Source of the DNA: Flavobacterium hibernum
GTDB taxonomy: Bacteria; Bacteroidota; Bacteroidia; Flavobacteriales; Flavobacteriaceae
Direction: 5' to 3'
Assembly: GCF_000832125.1 (NCBI RefSeq)
Contig: NZ_JPRK01000015.1
Span: forward strand, 62,001 to 126,000
Length of the DNA: 64,000 bases
The translations under genes and the position numbers were made by a program. Position 1 is the first letter of the stretch. Each line of letters starts with the position of its first letter. Below are positions 1 to 8,821 of this stretch, piece after piece. The notes under the pieces are model-generated. The model made no database searches and was not told the origin of the DNA. It saw only the letters and a list, made by a program, of their open reading frames with translations.

Positions 1-290
1 GCTTCTTTTTCCCACTTCTTATCACCCGTAGCTTCATATAAATACCACAATTCACCGGGCCAAAAACCGCTTGTCCAATCTTTATAATTTACAAATTTCC
101 ATTCCTTACTTCCGTTGAGCACAGCTCTAGGCAAAGTTCCGTCATTTGGAATCACTTTTAAAGTCTGAGAAGCCTGACTTGCACAATACTCCAACTGTTT
201 TTTAATGTTAAATGAATTATCTTTTTGAGCATAACTCGAGTTTCCTAAAACAAACAACGCTAATATTAATGTACTAGATCTAAAATTCAT
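1..290 (-). CDS. GH88-type unsaturated glucuronyl hydrolase, N-terminal part (cut by window edge)
   Basis: The reverse strand from an ATG at 290 reads 96 codons and stays open at base 1. The product starts with a Sec signal peptide (MNFRSSTLILALFVLGNSSYAQ). The stretch around residues 62-85, including DWTSGFWPGELWYLYEATGD, is typical of the start of the (alpha/alpha)6 barrel of glycoside hydrolase family 88. GH88 enzymes remove 4,5-unsaturated uronic acids left by polysaccharide lyases, usually in the periplasm. The catalytic Asp residues lie beyond the edge and cannot be checked. It is divergent from the DUF2809 gene. GH105 is a possible alternative, but the motif fits GH88 better. Confidence 0.75.
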   Translation of the reverse strand, partial: MNFRSSTLILALFVLGNSSYAQKDNSFNIKKQLEYCASQASQTLKVIPNDGTLPRAVLNGSKEWKFVNYKDWTSGFWPGELWYLYEATGDKKWEKE

Positions 291-364
291 GTGGTTATTT
301 TTTTGATAGAAAGTTAATAGACTTGATAAATTTATAAAATAAGTAGAATCAATATGAATCTTTG

Positions 365-372
365 TATTTTTG
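365..372 (+). promoter_or_regulatory. -7 element of the DUF2809 gene
   Basis: TATTTTTG matches the Bacteroidota -7 consensus TAnnTTTG exactly and lies 41 bases before the proposed TTG start. I see no TTG about 20 bases upstream, so only half of the promoter is supported. Confidence 0.35.
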
Positions 373-413
373 CTTCTCTAAAAAACACAAACAATACCAA
401 TCAATATTGAACT

Positions 414-797
414 TTGAAAAAATCAAGAATTTATTATTTCGTTTTATTACTCTTGACTATTTTTCTTGGAATTATGTCACGAAAAATTCCTCAGATTCCA
501 TTATCTACCGGTGATTTTTTGTATGCAGTTATGATTTATATTTTAGTAAGAATCATATTTATAAGCAAAAATGCTTTGTACATTATTACTACTTCCTTAT
601 TAATATGTTATTGTATCGAGTTTTTACAACTTTACCAAGGAAAATGCATAATCGAATTGCGAAACACTCTCTTTGGAAGATATGTTTTAGGACAGGGTTT
701 TCTTTGGACAGATATTATAGCCTATACTTTTGGAATTGCATTTGCTTTTAGTATCGAAAGAATCATCTTAAAAAATACTAATCAAGTGTCTGCGTAA
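414..797 (+). CDS. DUF2809 family membrane protein
   Basis: A 127-residue integral membrane protein with about four hydrophobic segments (roughly residues 5-20, 35-50, 54-71 and 98-118). The pattern SRKIPQIPLSTGDFLYAVMIY near the start and the FLWTDIIAYTFG region near the end fit the DUF2809 family, whose function is unknown. The start is a TTG codon. The next ATG, at 474, would remove the first membrane segment, so TTG is preferred. The last 20 bases overlap the 3' end of the convergent ABC transporter gene. The gene appears to be monocistronic. Confidence 0.7.
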   Translation: MKKSRIYYFVLLLLTIFLGIMSRKIPQIPLSTGDFLYAVMIYILVRIIFISKNALYIITTSLLICYCIEFLQLYQGKCIIELRNTLFGRYVLGQGFLWTDIIAYTFGIAFAFSIERIILKNTNQVSA

Positions 798-2556
798 TCT
801 TATCAATATTCAAACTATTTGCCATCGCCGTAAATATCTCATAGTATACTGATTTATTATCATACAATTCATCGTGCGTTCCCTGTTCTACGCAGTTCCC
901 TTTTTCTAAAACTACAATATGAGAAGCATCAATAATTTGAGAAATACTGTGCGAAATAATAATTACCGTTCTGTCTTTTTTAATTGCATCGAGCGATTTT
1001 TTTATTTGTTCGGTCGCAATAGCGTCCAAACTGGCTGTTGGTTCATCTAAAAAAATAATTGGAGGATTCTTTAAAAACAATCTTGCTATAGCAATTCGTT
1101 GTTGCTGTCCTCCAGAAAGCAAATGAGCGTCAGAGTCATAGCCTTTTGGCAATTGCATTACTTGTTCGTGAATATAAGCTTGTTTTGCTGCATCTATAAT
1201 TTCAGATTCTGTAGCATCTGGATCTCCGTATAGAATATTTTCTGCAATAGTTCCTTTAAAAATATGATTCTTTTGCAACACTAATCCAATGTTTTTACGC
1301 AGAAAGTCAGTATCATAATCATTTAAATCAACTCCATCCAAATAAATATTTCCTGATGAAGGCAAATAAAACTTATCCAATAAATTTATAATTGTACTTT
1401 TTCCTGCACCGCTTAATCCTACCAATGCACTTGTTTCATTTGGTTTAATGGTAAAATTAATATTAGAAAGTGCTTTAGTTCCGTTTGGATAAGCAAAACC
1501 AACGTTTTTTACTTCGATAAGTCCAACTATTTTTTCAGGAATATAACTACCGCTAGTTTCCTTTTCCTGATCAGATTCTAAAATATCAAAAAAGCCTTCT
1601 GAATAAATTAAAGCATCGTTTACTTCGTCATATATACGATGCAATTGTCTAATTGGAGACGAAACATTATTAAACAACATTATATGAAACATAATTGCAC
1701 CAATGGTCATTGTATTATTCAACACAAAATAAGCAGTAAGTATAATAATAATTACAACCCCTATTTGCTCAATAAACCCTTTAATACTTTCAAAAATAAA
1801 GCTTGTTTTTCTGGTCGCTAATTGATTTTCGGTCATTTCGAACTGAATTTCTTTATGACGATCTGCCTCCATAGGTTCTCTGACAAAAGATTTAATTACT
1901 GTAATCGATTCAATCAAACTTATAATTCCGTTATTCTTCGTTTCACGATAATTGCGCATTCTTCTTCTAAAACCACTTAATTTACTGGCCTGCAATTGAC
2001 TTACATAAAAGTAAATAGGAATAATACATAAACTCACTAAACCTACATATACATTGGCATAAAACATTAAAACCAAAGCCACGAAAGCGTTGGCAAACAA
2101 AGGAAGAATATCAATAAAAAAATTCTGGACCAATCTGGTTAAACTACTAATACCCAAATCGATTCTGGTTTGAAGTTTTCCGCTTTCATTTTCGCTTAAC
2201 GTATAAAACTCCATTCTGTAGCTTAAAATTTTCTCGACAATAGTTTGCGAAATATCTCTTGTTATAAAAATTCGTAACTTCTCTCCATAAAATTTTTGCC
2301 CAAATTGAACTACCGAATAAATCAATTCTTTAGACAGTAAAACAATACTTATTATACCTAATAAATGAAAACCTTTCGATAGAGGTTCATGCGCTACCAT
2401 TAAATTACTAATCGTATCAACAGTATATTTTAAGATCAATGCATTTACCTGTGCCGCAAATGAACCTAAAAAAGTAAGCAACAATGTCGCAATTACCATT
2501 TTTCGATAAGGCTTAACAAAGGGCGTTATTTTTTTATACAATAAAGATATCTCCAT
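778..2556 (-). CDS. ABC exporter, fused permease and ATPase (MsbA-like)
   Basis: A 592-residue half-transporter that should act as a dimer in the inner membrane. Residues 1 to about 320 hold the six-helix type I exporter domain. Residues about 345-585 hold the ATPase with Walker A (GLSGAGKST), Q-loop (LVLQKNH), signature motif (LSGGQQQR), Walker B with D-loop (IIFLDEPTASLD) and the switch His (SHS). It exports an unknown substrate; lipids, peptides and drugs are all possible for this family. Its 3' end overlaps the DUF2809 gene by 20 bases, and it is divergent from rdgB with overlapping promoters. Confidence 0.9.
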   Translation of the reverse strand: MEISLLYKKITPFVKPYRKMVIATLLLTFLGSFAAQVNALILKYTVDTISNLMVAHEPLSKGFHLLGIISIVLLSKELIYSVVQFGQKFYGEKLRIFITRDISQTIVEKILSYRMEFYTLSENESGKLQTRIDLGISSLTRLVQNFFIDILPLFANAFVALVLMFYANVYVGLVSLCIIPIYFYVSQLQASKLSGFRRRMRNYRETKNNGIISLIESITVIKSFVREPMEADRHKEIQFEMTENQLATRKTSFIFESIKGFIEQIGVVIIIILTAYFVLNNTMTIGAIMFHIMLFNNVSSPIRQLHRIYDEVNDALIYSEGFFDILESDQEKETSGSYIPEKIVGLIEVKNVGFAYPNGTKALSNINFTIKPNETSALVGLSGAGKSTIINLLDKFYLPSSGNIYLDGVDLNDYDTDFLRKNIGLVLQKNHIFKGTIAENILYGDPDATESEIIDAAKQAYIHEQVMQLPKGYDSDAHLLSGGQQQRIAIARLFLKNPPIIFLDEPTASLDAIATEQIKKSLDAIKKDRTVIIISHSISQIIDASHIVVLEKGNCVEQGTHDELYDNKSVYYEIFTAMANSLNIDKITQTLD

Positions 2557-2583
2557 TTATTTTTATTTTTTTTGGCAACATAT

Positions 2584-2614
2584 CAAATATAAGAATTCTA
2601 AATTTGTGTTTCAA
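2584..2614 (-). promoter_or_regulatory. Promoter of the ABC exporter gene
   Basis: On the reverse strand, TTG (2614-2612) is followed by exactly 20 bases and then TATATTTG (2591-2584), a full match to the Bacteroidota -33/-7 promoter. The expected transcript start near 2577 gives a leader of about 20 bases to the ATG at 2556. Confidence 0.7.
2599..2606 (+). promoter_or_regulatory. -7 element of rdgB
   Basis: TAAATTTG matches TAnnTTTG and lies inside the spacer of the opposing ABC exporter promoter. A TTG at 2572-2574 is 24 bases upstream, slightly long for the -33 element. The expected transcript start near 2613 rules out a TTG start at 2604 and supports the ATG at 2643. Confidence 0.55.
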
Positions 2615-2642
2615 TTTACTCTTACCACTAAACTTATTTATT

Positions 2643-3221
2643 ATGAAACTCGTTTTCGCTTCAAATAACACAAACAAAATCAAAGAAATTCAAAGTATTC
2701 TAAATGGATCCATACAATTATTAAGTCTTGATGATATTGGATGCCATGAAGAAATTCCTGAAACGGCAGATACTATTGAAGGAAATGCCATTTTGAAAGC
2801 CAATTATGTAACAGAAAAATTTGGTTATGATTGTTTTGCAGACGATACAGGCTTAGAAGTTACGGCTCTAAACGGCGAACCTGGTGTTTATTCTGCCCGA
2901 TATGCAGGAGAACAACGTAATGCCGATGATAATATGAACAAACTTCTAGACGCATTAAAAGATAAATCAGACCGCAGCGCCCAGTTCAAGACCGTTATCG
3001 CTCTAAATCTAAACGGAAAGCAACATCTTTTTACTGGAATTGCAAAGGGAGAAATTACTTTAAATAAAACTGGTAATCAAGGTTTTGGATATGATCCGAT
3101 TTTTCAGCCGGAAAATTATACAGAAACGTTTGCCGAATTACCTTTGGAAATAAAAAATAAAATTGGTCATCGCGGAAAAGCAACTCAGCAACTAATTGAT
3201 TTTCTGAACACAACCAAATAA
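2643..3221 (+). CDS. rdgB: RdgB/HAM1-type non-canonical purine NTP pyrophosphatase
   Basis: A 192-residue cytosolic enzyme that hydrolyses dITP, XTP and related deaminated purine nucleotides to the monophosphate plus pyrophosphate, keeping them out of DNA and RNA. The family hallmarks are all present: the N-terminal nucleotide-binding motif FASNNTNKIKEI, DDTGLEVTALNGEPGVYSAR in the middle, and GFGYDPIF followed by IGHRGKA near the end. The ATG at 2643 is chosen because an earlier in-frame TTG at 2604 falls inside the -7 element and would add residues not seen in the family. The length is normal. Confidence 0.93.
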   Translation: MKLVFASNNTNKIKEIQSILNGSIQLLSLDDIGCHEEIPETADTIEGNAILKANYVTEKFGYDCFADDTGLEVTALNGEPGVYSARYAGEQRNADDNMNKLLDALKDKSDRSAQFKTVIALNLNGKQHLFTGIAKGEITLNKTGNQGFGYDPIFQPENYTETFAELPLEIKNKIGHRGKATQQLIDFLNTTK

Positions 3222-3396
3222 TTGTTTAAAATACAACATTTTAGAGCGCTAAATTGATATTTCACGACGTTTTTTTTCTGAAAATTATTCAATTTGTTAC
3301 TCAAATGATTTTATCATAAACATAACTTTTTGATAATCAAATCATAACAAATACATAATTCTTAAAATTGCATTAGTTTATATGAATAATTAACAG

Positions 3397-3404
3397 TAAT
3401 TTTG
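3397..3404 (+). promoter_or_regulatory. -7 element of the DEAD-box helicase gene
   Basis: TAATTTTG is an exact TAnnTTTG match. The expected transcript start near 3411 leaves a leader of about 15 bases to the ATG at 3426. The nearest TTG upstream (3368-3370) is 26 bases away, so the -33 element is unclear. Confidence 0.5.
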
Positions 3405-3425
3405 CACCCTATTTTAAATACATAT

Positions 3426-5345
3426 ATGAATAAATTTGAACAATTAGGATTGAATGAATCGTTACTGAAGGCGATTTTAGATCTAGGATTTGAAAATCCG
3501 TCAGAGGTACAGGAGAAAGCGATTCCCCTATTATTGGAAAAAGACACAGATATGGTTGCGTTGGCTCAGACAGGGACGGGGAAAACGGCAGCTTTCGGTT
3601 TTCCGCTAATTCAAAAAATTGATGCTGACAATAGAAACACACAAGCATTAGTTTTATCGCCAACACGAGAACTTTGTTTACAGATTACCAACGAACTTAA
3701 AAACTACTCAAAATACGAAAAAGGTATTAATGTGGTAGCAGTTTACGGCGGGGCTAGTATTACAGAGCAAGCTAGAGAGATTAAAAGAGGGGCACAAATT
3801 ATTGTGGCTACTCCGGGGAGAATGCAAGACATGATTAACAGAGGTTTAGTAAACATTAAAAATATAGATTACTGTATTCTTGATGAAGCTGATGAGATGT
3901 TAAACATGGGATTCTATGAAGACATCGTATCTATTTTATCAGATACTCCAGATCAAAAAAACACATGGTTGTTCTCTGCAACTATGCCACAAGAGGTTGC
4001 TAGAATTGCAAAACAATTCATGAGCGAACCAGTTGAAATTACTGTTGGAGCTAAGAACTCAGGTTCTGCAACAGTATCTCACGAATTTTACTTAGTAAAT
4101 GCACGTGATCGTTACGAAGCTTTAAAACGTTTAGCCGATGCAAATCCAGATATTTTCTCTGTGGTTTTCTGTCGTACTAAAAGAGATACACAAGCTGTAG
4201 CTGAAAAATTAATTGAAGATGGATACAGCGCTGCTGCATTGCACGGAGATTTATCTCAGGCGCAACGTGATGGTGTAATGAAATCTTTCCGTGGAAGACA
4301 AATTCAGATGCTTGTTGCTACTGACGTTGCTGCACGTGGTATTGACGTTGATAATATTACTCACGTAGTAAATTATCAACTTCCTGACGAAATTGAAACT
4401 TACAATCACCGTTCTGGACGTACTGGTAGAGCTGGAAAATTAGGAACTTCTATTGTAATTGTTACAAAAAGTGAGTTACGTAAAATTTCTTCTATCGAAA
4501 GAATCATCAAACAAAAATTTGAAGAAAAATCTATTCCATCTGGAATTGAAATCTGCGAAATTCAATTGTTGCACTTAGCAAACAAAATTAAAGATACTGA
4601 AGTTGATCACGAAATTGACAACTATTTACCAGCAATCAACAATGTTCTTGAAGGTTTATCTAAAGAAGAGTTGATTAAGAAAATGGTTTCAGTAGAATTT
4701 AACCGTTTTATTGCTTACTACAAAAAGAACAGAGATATTTCATCTCAAGCAGGTGAAAGACGTGAAAGAAGCGATTCTGAACCAAGAGAATTCAATAATA
4801 ATGGAGCAGTTCGTTATTTTGTAAACATCGGTTCAAGAGACAATTTCGATTGGATGACTCTTAAAGATTACTTGAAAGAAACATTAGACTTAGGTCGCGA
4901 TGACGTTTTCAAAGTAGATGTAAAAGAAGGTTTCTCTTTCTTTAACACAGATCCTGAGCACACTGAAAAAGTAATGGAAGTATTAAACAACGTACAATTA
5001 GAAGGACGTCGTATTAATGTTGAAATTTCTAAAAATGACGGTGGTGGAAGACGTGACCATAACGGCCGTAGCGGTGGTGGACGTTCTTCTGGAGGCCCAA
5101 GAAGAGAAGGTGGCGGAAGTTTCGGACCAAGACGTGAAGGTTCTGGTGGCGGTGGCTTTAGAAGCGACAGAAACTCGGCTCCAAGAGAAGGTGGTTTCAG
5201 AAGCGACAGAAACTCATCTGCTCCAAAAAGAGAAGGTGGTTTTAGAAGCTCAGCTCCAAGAAGCGAAGGTGGTTCTGATAGAGCTCCAAGACGTTCTGAA
5301 AGCTTTGGTGATTCACCAAGACCAAGAAGACCAAGAAGAGACTAA
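3426..5345 (+). CDS. DEAD-box ATP-dependent RNA helicase (DeaD/CsdA type) with RGG tail
   Basis: A 639-residue RNA helicase likely involved in ribosome assembly and RNA unwinding in the cold. Visible motifs are the Q motif region (FEQLGLNESLL), motif I (AQTGTGKT), Ia (PTRELC), II (DEAD), III (SAT), V (ATDVAARGID) and VI (HRSGRTGRAG). A DbpA-type RNA-binding domain follows at about residues 460-540, and the last 90 residues or so are a Gly/Arg/Ser-rich RGG tail built from repeats of RSDRNS and PRREGG type. An earlier in-frame TTG at 3402 overlaps the -7 element, so the ATG at 3426 is preferred. A strong terminator follows. Confidence 0.93.
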   Translation: MNKFEQLGLNESLLKAILDLGFENPSEVQEKAIPLLLEKDTDMVALAQTGTGKTAAFGFPLIQKIDADNRNTQALVLSPTRELCLQITNELKNYSKYEKGINVVAVYGGASITEQAREIKRGAQIIVATPGRMQDMINRGLVNIKNIDYCILDEADEMLNMGFYEDIVSILSDTPDQKNTWLFSATMPQEVARIAKQFMSEPVEITVGAKNSGSATVSHEFYLVNARDRYEALKRLADANPDIFSVVFCRTKRDTQAVAEKLIEDGYSAAALHGDLSQAQRDGVMKSFRGRQIQMLVATDVAARGIDVDNITHVVNYQLPDEIETYNHRSGRTGRAGKLGTSIVIVTKSELRKISSIERIIKQKFEEKSIPSGIEICEIQLLHLANKIKDTEVDHEIDNYLPAINNVLEGLSKEELIKKMVSVEFNRFIAYYKKNRDISSQAGERRERSDSEPREFNNNGAVRYFVNIGSRDNFDWMTLKDYLKETLDLGRDDVFKVDVKEGFSFFNTDPEHTEKVMEVLNNVQLEGRRINVEISKNDGGGRRDHNGRSGGGRSSGGPRREGGGSFGPRREGSGGGGFRSDRNSAPREGGFRSDRNSSAPKREGGFRSSAPRSEGGSDRAPRRSESFGDSPRPRRPRRD

Positions 5346-5368
5346 TTAAGTCAATATCTTAAAATATA

Positions 5369-5410
5369 AAATCCCAAATTCCAGACATAATTGGAATTTG
5401 GGATTTTTTT
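5369..5410 (+). terminator. Rho-independent terminator of the helicase gene
   Basis: A 15-bp perfect stem (5369-5383 with 5392-5406) with an 8-base loop is followed by a run of T. Confidence 0.85.
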
Positions 5411-5554
5411 ATACTAATAATCTTTCTCCTTGCCTCTTTTTAGTTAAATACTAAAAGCAACACATCTATCCTTTGTTAATTTTCTTATAATTATATTCGA
5501 AGACTGCGAAATATTTAATCCCTATTTACTACTTTTAATGCTTTAAATCAGGAT

Positions 5555-6328
5555 ATGAAATATTTCGCAGTTTTCTTTTTTACATTACTATCAGCCGTTA
5601 CTTTTGCACAAGACGTTGAGTCTACTGTACCACAAAGAGTTTCAGGTTATGTTATTAACGATAATACGAAGCAACCTCTTGCAAACGTAAATATCATTAA
5701 CACAAATAAAGTACGTGGTGCAAAATCTGATGCAAAAGGATATTTTGAAATAGATGTTCAGGCAAATGATACTATTCACTTCTCTATCTTGGGTTTTCAA
5801 TCCTTAAGAATCAGAGTAACAAATGACTGGATGAAAAATAAAGTAACCAGAATTCAACTTACAGAAAAGGCTATTGCCCTTGAAGAAGTTATCATTGCTC
5901 CTTTTAACTTAACCGGATATCTTGAAGTCGATTCAAAATTAATTCCTACCAAGGAAAACTATCGTTACAGTATTTCTGGTCTTACACAAGGCTATGAAGC
6001 TGGTGAATATTCTCCAAACGCTTTTGGAAAAGTATTGGGTTCTATTTTTAATCCTGCCGATGTTCTCTATGGTTTTTTTGGTAAAAATGGAAGAGAACTC
6101 AAGAAACTTAAAGAAATGCGAAAAGATGACACAGTACGAAATTTATTAGAATCTAAATACGATCGCGAAACTATTTCGGTTCTTTTAGGAATTAGTAAAG
6201 ACGAAATTCCAGACATTTTACAACGCTGCAACTATTCAGATTCATTTATTCAGACTGCAAATGACTTACAAATTATGGATGCCATTAGCGGATGTTACGA
6301 ACAATATAAAGTATTAAAGCGAAATTAA
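5555..6328 (+). CDS. Secreted carboxypeptidase-regulatory-like domain protein
   Basis: A 257-residue protein with a Sec signal peptide (MKYFAVFFFTLLSAVTFAQ). Residues about 28-110 form a CarboxypepD_reg-like beta-sandwich (SGYVINDNTKQPLANVNI ... GYFEIDV ... FSILGFQSLRI). The rest contains a conserved-looking IAPFNLTGYLEVD stretch and an alpha-helical C-terminus with no catalytic motif that I recognise. It resembles flavobacterial periplasmic or surface proteins that share only the N-terminal domain with TonB-dependent receptors. No barrel follows, so it is not a truncated receptor. The role is unknown. Confidence 0.7.
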   Translation: MKYFAVFFFTLLSAVTFAQDVESTVPQRVSGYVINDNTKQPLANVNIINTNKVRGAKSDAKGYFEIDVQANDTIHFSILGFQSLRIRVTNDWMKNKVTRIQLTEKAIALEEVIIAPFNLTGYLEVDSKLIPTKENYRYSISGLTQGYEAGEYSPNAFGKVLGSIFNPADVLYGFFGKNGRELKKLKEMRKDDTVRNLLESKYDRETISVLLGISKDEIPDILQRCNYSDSFIQTANDLQIMDAISGCYEQYKVLKRN

Positions 6329-6350
6329 ATTTTTACTAAAAACATACAAT

Positions 6351-6386
6351 AATCCTCCTTACATTAGTATCGAGGATTTTTTTATT
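6351..6386 (+). terminator. Terminator after the carboxypeptidase-regulatory-domain gene
   Basis: AATCCTC (6351-6357) pairs with GAGGATT (6372-6378) and is followed by TTTTTT. The T-run ends only a few bases before an in-frame ATG of the next gene, which argues that the next gene uses a later start. Confidence 0.7.
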
Positions 6387-6413
6387 TTAATGGCTTTATC
6401 TTTTAACAAAACT

Positions 6414-6755
6414 ATGAGCGGAATACCTTTTCAAACTATAGACTGGAATAAAATTGTAAAAACAGAACATCCCGGAACATCTGGAATTGCATACTCTCAA
6501 ACACTACAACTGGGAGGTTTACGTATTCGAAAAGTTTCTTATTCTGAAAATTATATTGCAGATCACTGGTGCCAAAAAGGACATATAGTACATTGTCTCG
6601 AAGGAAATTTTAGTACTGAATTTGAAAATGGCCAAAAAGTGAAACTCACAAAAGGAATGTCTTTCATTGTTTCTGACAACTTAAGTTCTCACCGCTCTGT
6701 AAGCAATACCTATACTGAGTTACTAATTATTGATGGTGATTTTTTAAATCAATAA
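6414..6755 (+). CDS. DHCW-motif cupin fold protein
   Basis: A 113-residue single-domain cupin. It carries ADHWCQKGHIVHCLEGNFSTE, which fits the small DHCW-motif cupin family; the histidines probably bind a metal. The C-terminal half (LTKGMSFIVSDNLSSHRS) completes the double-stranded beta-helix. No function is established. An in-frame ATG at 6390 would add eight residues but lies directly behind the T-run of the preceding terminator. The ATG at 6414 gives MSGIPFQTIDW, which resembles the usual start of the family. Confidence 0.75.
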   Translation: MSGIPFQTIDWNKIVKTEHPGTSGIAYSQTLQLGGLRIRKVSYSENYIADHWCQKGHIVHCLEGNFSTEFENGQKVKLTKGMSFIVSDNLSSHRSVSNTYTELLIIDGDFLNQ

Positions 6756-6825
6756 TTCGAGATGAATTAAACTTTAATCCCTATATTTACTAATCCCGAA
6801 AGGGAAATAACTAAATCAAAATATC

Positions 6826-6936
6826 ATGTCAAAAAGTCAAGACGCGAAGAAAACGGTTAAAAAAGAACCGTTAAAAACAGCAAAAGAAAAGAAAGAAGAA
6901 AAAAGAGATAAGAAAAACAATCCTAAAAGAGATTAG
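6826..6936 (+). CDS. Small, highly basic 36-residue protein
   Basis: An ATG-to-TAG frame of 36 codons encodes a protein that is almost all Lys, Glu, Asp, Arg and Ser (it begins MSKSQDAKKTVKKEP and ends NNPKRD). It has no hydrophobic segment and no Cys. A TATATTTA -7-like element lies at 6782-6789, and a hairpin follows the stop codon. Small Lys-rich proteins of this kind are recalled from other Flavobacteriaceae. The composition suggests a disordered protein that could bind nucleic acid, but this is not shown. Confidence 0.6.
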   Translation: MSKSQDAKKTVKKEPLKTAKEKKEEKRDKKNNPKRD

Positions 6937-6965
6937 TTTTTTTTAAAAAAAAATTTTCAATCGCG

Positions 6966-6999
6966 GTCGCAGTTTTCTTTTTAAAATCAAAACTGCGAC
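6966..6999 (+). terminator. Hairpin downstream of the small basic protein gene
   Basis: GTCGCAGTTTT (6966-6976) is perfectly complementary to AAAACTGCGAC (6989-6999). Only a weak T-run follows on the forward strand, so it may be an inefficient terminator or an RNA-stabilising hairpin. Confidence 0.45.
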
Positions 7000-7109
7000 T
7001 TAATATTGAGTTTTTCCTCAACTACAATAAACGAATACTTTGACCAGATACTGATACTTTTTTTTAAGTGCCCAATTTTAGATATATCGATAATTTAAAA
7101 TTAGAAGCA

Positions 7110-8384
7110 ATGCAAAAAAAATACATTTTAAAGATTACGCCTTTGCTATTTCTCTTTTTTTTTAGCAGCAAAAGCTTCTCACAACATACTGATTTAGTAG
7201 ATGATTCTCAAACTCAAGTCCTAGCCGATTCTACTAAAAACTATATCATTCCCGACGCAACAAGCAAAGGAATGAAATGGTCAAGAACTCACAATAAGTG
7301 GTTTACCGCAAAATTAGGATTCGCTCCTATCTTAGATTATAATGCCAATTTTCAAAATCAGGACAGTAAAAATCAGATTGGTAAACAAGAAAGTCGATTT
7401 GACATTAGAAGCGCCAGAGTTATGGTGAGCGGAAAAATTAACTTCAAAAATCCTTGGAAATACTTGATAAGCGTAGAATACAAAGGCTTAGACAGAGCCG
7501 ATGATGCGAGCAATTTTGGTATAACCGATTTTAAAATTGTTATTCCTTTATCTGAAAATAGTCAGTTAGATTTCGGAAAAGTCAAAGAAACTTTTGTTTA
7601 CGAAATGGTTGGAGACGCTGCCAACTTACCTCAATTTGAACGATTATTAAATCCTTTTTTCAATAGCAGAAATATTGGTGTAATTTATCGTCATTATTTA
7701 TTGAACAACAGAATTTCTCTTTCTGGTGGAATTTTTAAAAATTGGCCTGCCAGTGACAAAAGTTTCTCCAACACTGACAATACTTTTACAGCCAGAATTA
7801 CAGGATTACCAAAATGGCAAAATGACGGAAAAGAGTTTATGCATGTGGGAATTGGTTTGCGCTATGTAGACGCTAAAAATGATATTATCAGATTAAAAAA
7901 CAAAAACGAATCAAATATCACCACTACCTATGTTGATACCGGAAATATGGATGCTTCGCACCAGTTTAATTTAAGCATGGAACAACTTTGGAGTTTAGAT
8001 AATTTTTCGGTTTTAATGGAATATGTTCATAACTGGACCGCAACAAACGATTTAGGCACGCAGCAATTTAGCGGTTACTATGTAACAGGAAGTTATGTTT
8101 TAAGCGGAGAACAACGACCTTACGATCAGAAAGCAGCTTATGCTCGCAGGATAAAACCAACAGGAAAATATGGAGCATGGGAAATATTTGCACGCGTTGG
8201 AGCAAATGACCTAGAAACCAAAGAAATTCATGGCGGAATAAATAATCGTTATGATTTGGGATTGAATTGGTGGGCAACTCAATATTGGAAAGCTGGTCTT
8301 GTTTATGGAATTGGTAATTTAGAAAAAGACGGAATTACAGGAGTAACCAACAATCTTCAATTTCGAATTCAATGGATATATTAG
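7110..8384 (+). CDS. OprO/OprP-like outer-membrane porin
   Basis: A 424-residue outer-membrane beta-barrel. The signal peptide is MQKKYILKITPLLFLFFFSSKSFSQ. The barrel shows FDIRSARVMVSGKINFKNPWKYLISVEYKG, the stretch DFGKVKETFVYEMVGDAANLPQFERLL and a C-terminal aromatic strand (NNLQFRIQWIY), all of the phosphate-selective porin O/P family. In Pseudomonas the family passes phosphate or polyphosphate; in Bacteroidota the substrate is usually unknown. An upstream in-frame GTG at 7068 would place 14 charged residues before the signal peptide, so the ATG at 7110 is used. It is followed on the same strand by a sulfatase gene, which may hint at an anionic substrate. Confidence 0.82.
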   Translation: MQKKYILKITPLLFLFFFSSKSFSQHTDLVDDSQTQVLADSTKNYIIPDATSKGMKWSRTHNKWFTAKLGFAPILDYNANFQNQDSKNQIGKQESRFDIRSARVMVSGKINFKNPWKYLISVEYKGLDRADDASNFGITDFKIVIPLSENSQLDFGKVKETFVYEMVGDAANLPQFERLLNPFFNSRNIGVIYRHYLLNNRISLSGGIFKNWPASDKSFSNTDNTFTARITGLPKWQNDGKEFMHVGIGLRYVDAKNDIIRLKNKNESNITTTYVDTGNMDASHQFNLSMEQLWSLDNFSVLMEYVHNWTATNDLGTQQFSGYYVTGSYVLSGEQRPYDQKAAYARRIKPTGKYGAWEIFARVGANDLETKEIHGGINNRYDLGLNWWATQYWKAGLVYGIGNLEKDGITGVTNNLQFRIQWIY

Positions 8385-8821
8385 AAGAATTTTCAGTCTC
8401 AGTTTTCAGTACTATTAAAACTGAATACTCAGACTGAATATTGAGATTTTTTCACTTATACTATTGTGCGAAAAAATTGATTCAACTTTTCCTCGCTCCA
8501 TCAGCCCAAGTAAAAATTATAAACGAATCTGATCAAAACCTATAAAATCTTACTAAAAAATATCACATATACAGCTAGTTCGTTAAAAATAAGTTTGTTT
8601 CATTTTATAATTTGAAACACTTTCAAGTTTAAATTCTATCAGTAAAATCTTAAAATATCATATTTTTGGTTTAGAGGTTTTTCTTTTTTTAATACAAAGA
8701 AAAAACAACCGCTAAAAATGCTCCAAATCAAACAATCTAATTTATCGCCCCTATACAAGTCTAAATACCAAAGATTAGATTAAATAATATTGATTTTTAA
8801 CCATTATTATCCAAATAAACT
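8385..8821 (+). other. Intergenic region between porin and sulfatase genes
   Basis: Its first part holds an imperfect hairpin (8394-8437) followed by a T-run to 8452, probably the porin terminator. TATTTTTG at 8661-8668 is an exact -7 consensus and would give a leader of about 150 bases for the sulfatase gene. I see nothing else in it and no coding frame. Confidence 0.4.

Noticed and set aside
5017..5349. A 110-codon frame over the helicase 3' end
   Set aside because: It is a shifted reading of the repetitive RGG-tail coding sequence and gives a Val/Glu-rich repeat product with no known counterpart.
5555..6328. Truncated TonB-dependent receptor
   Set aside because: Only the carboxypeptidase-regulatory-like domain is shared; no plug follows, the C-terminus is helical, and a clean stop with terminator follows.
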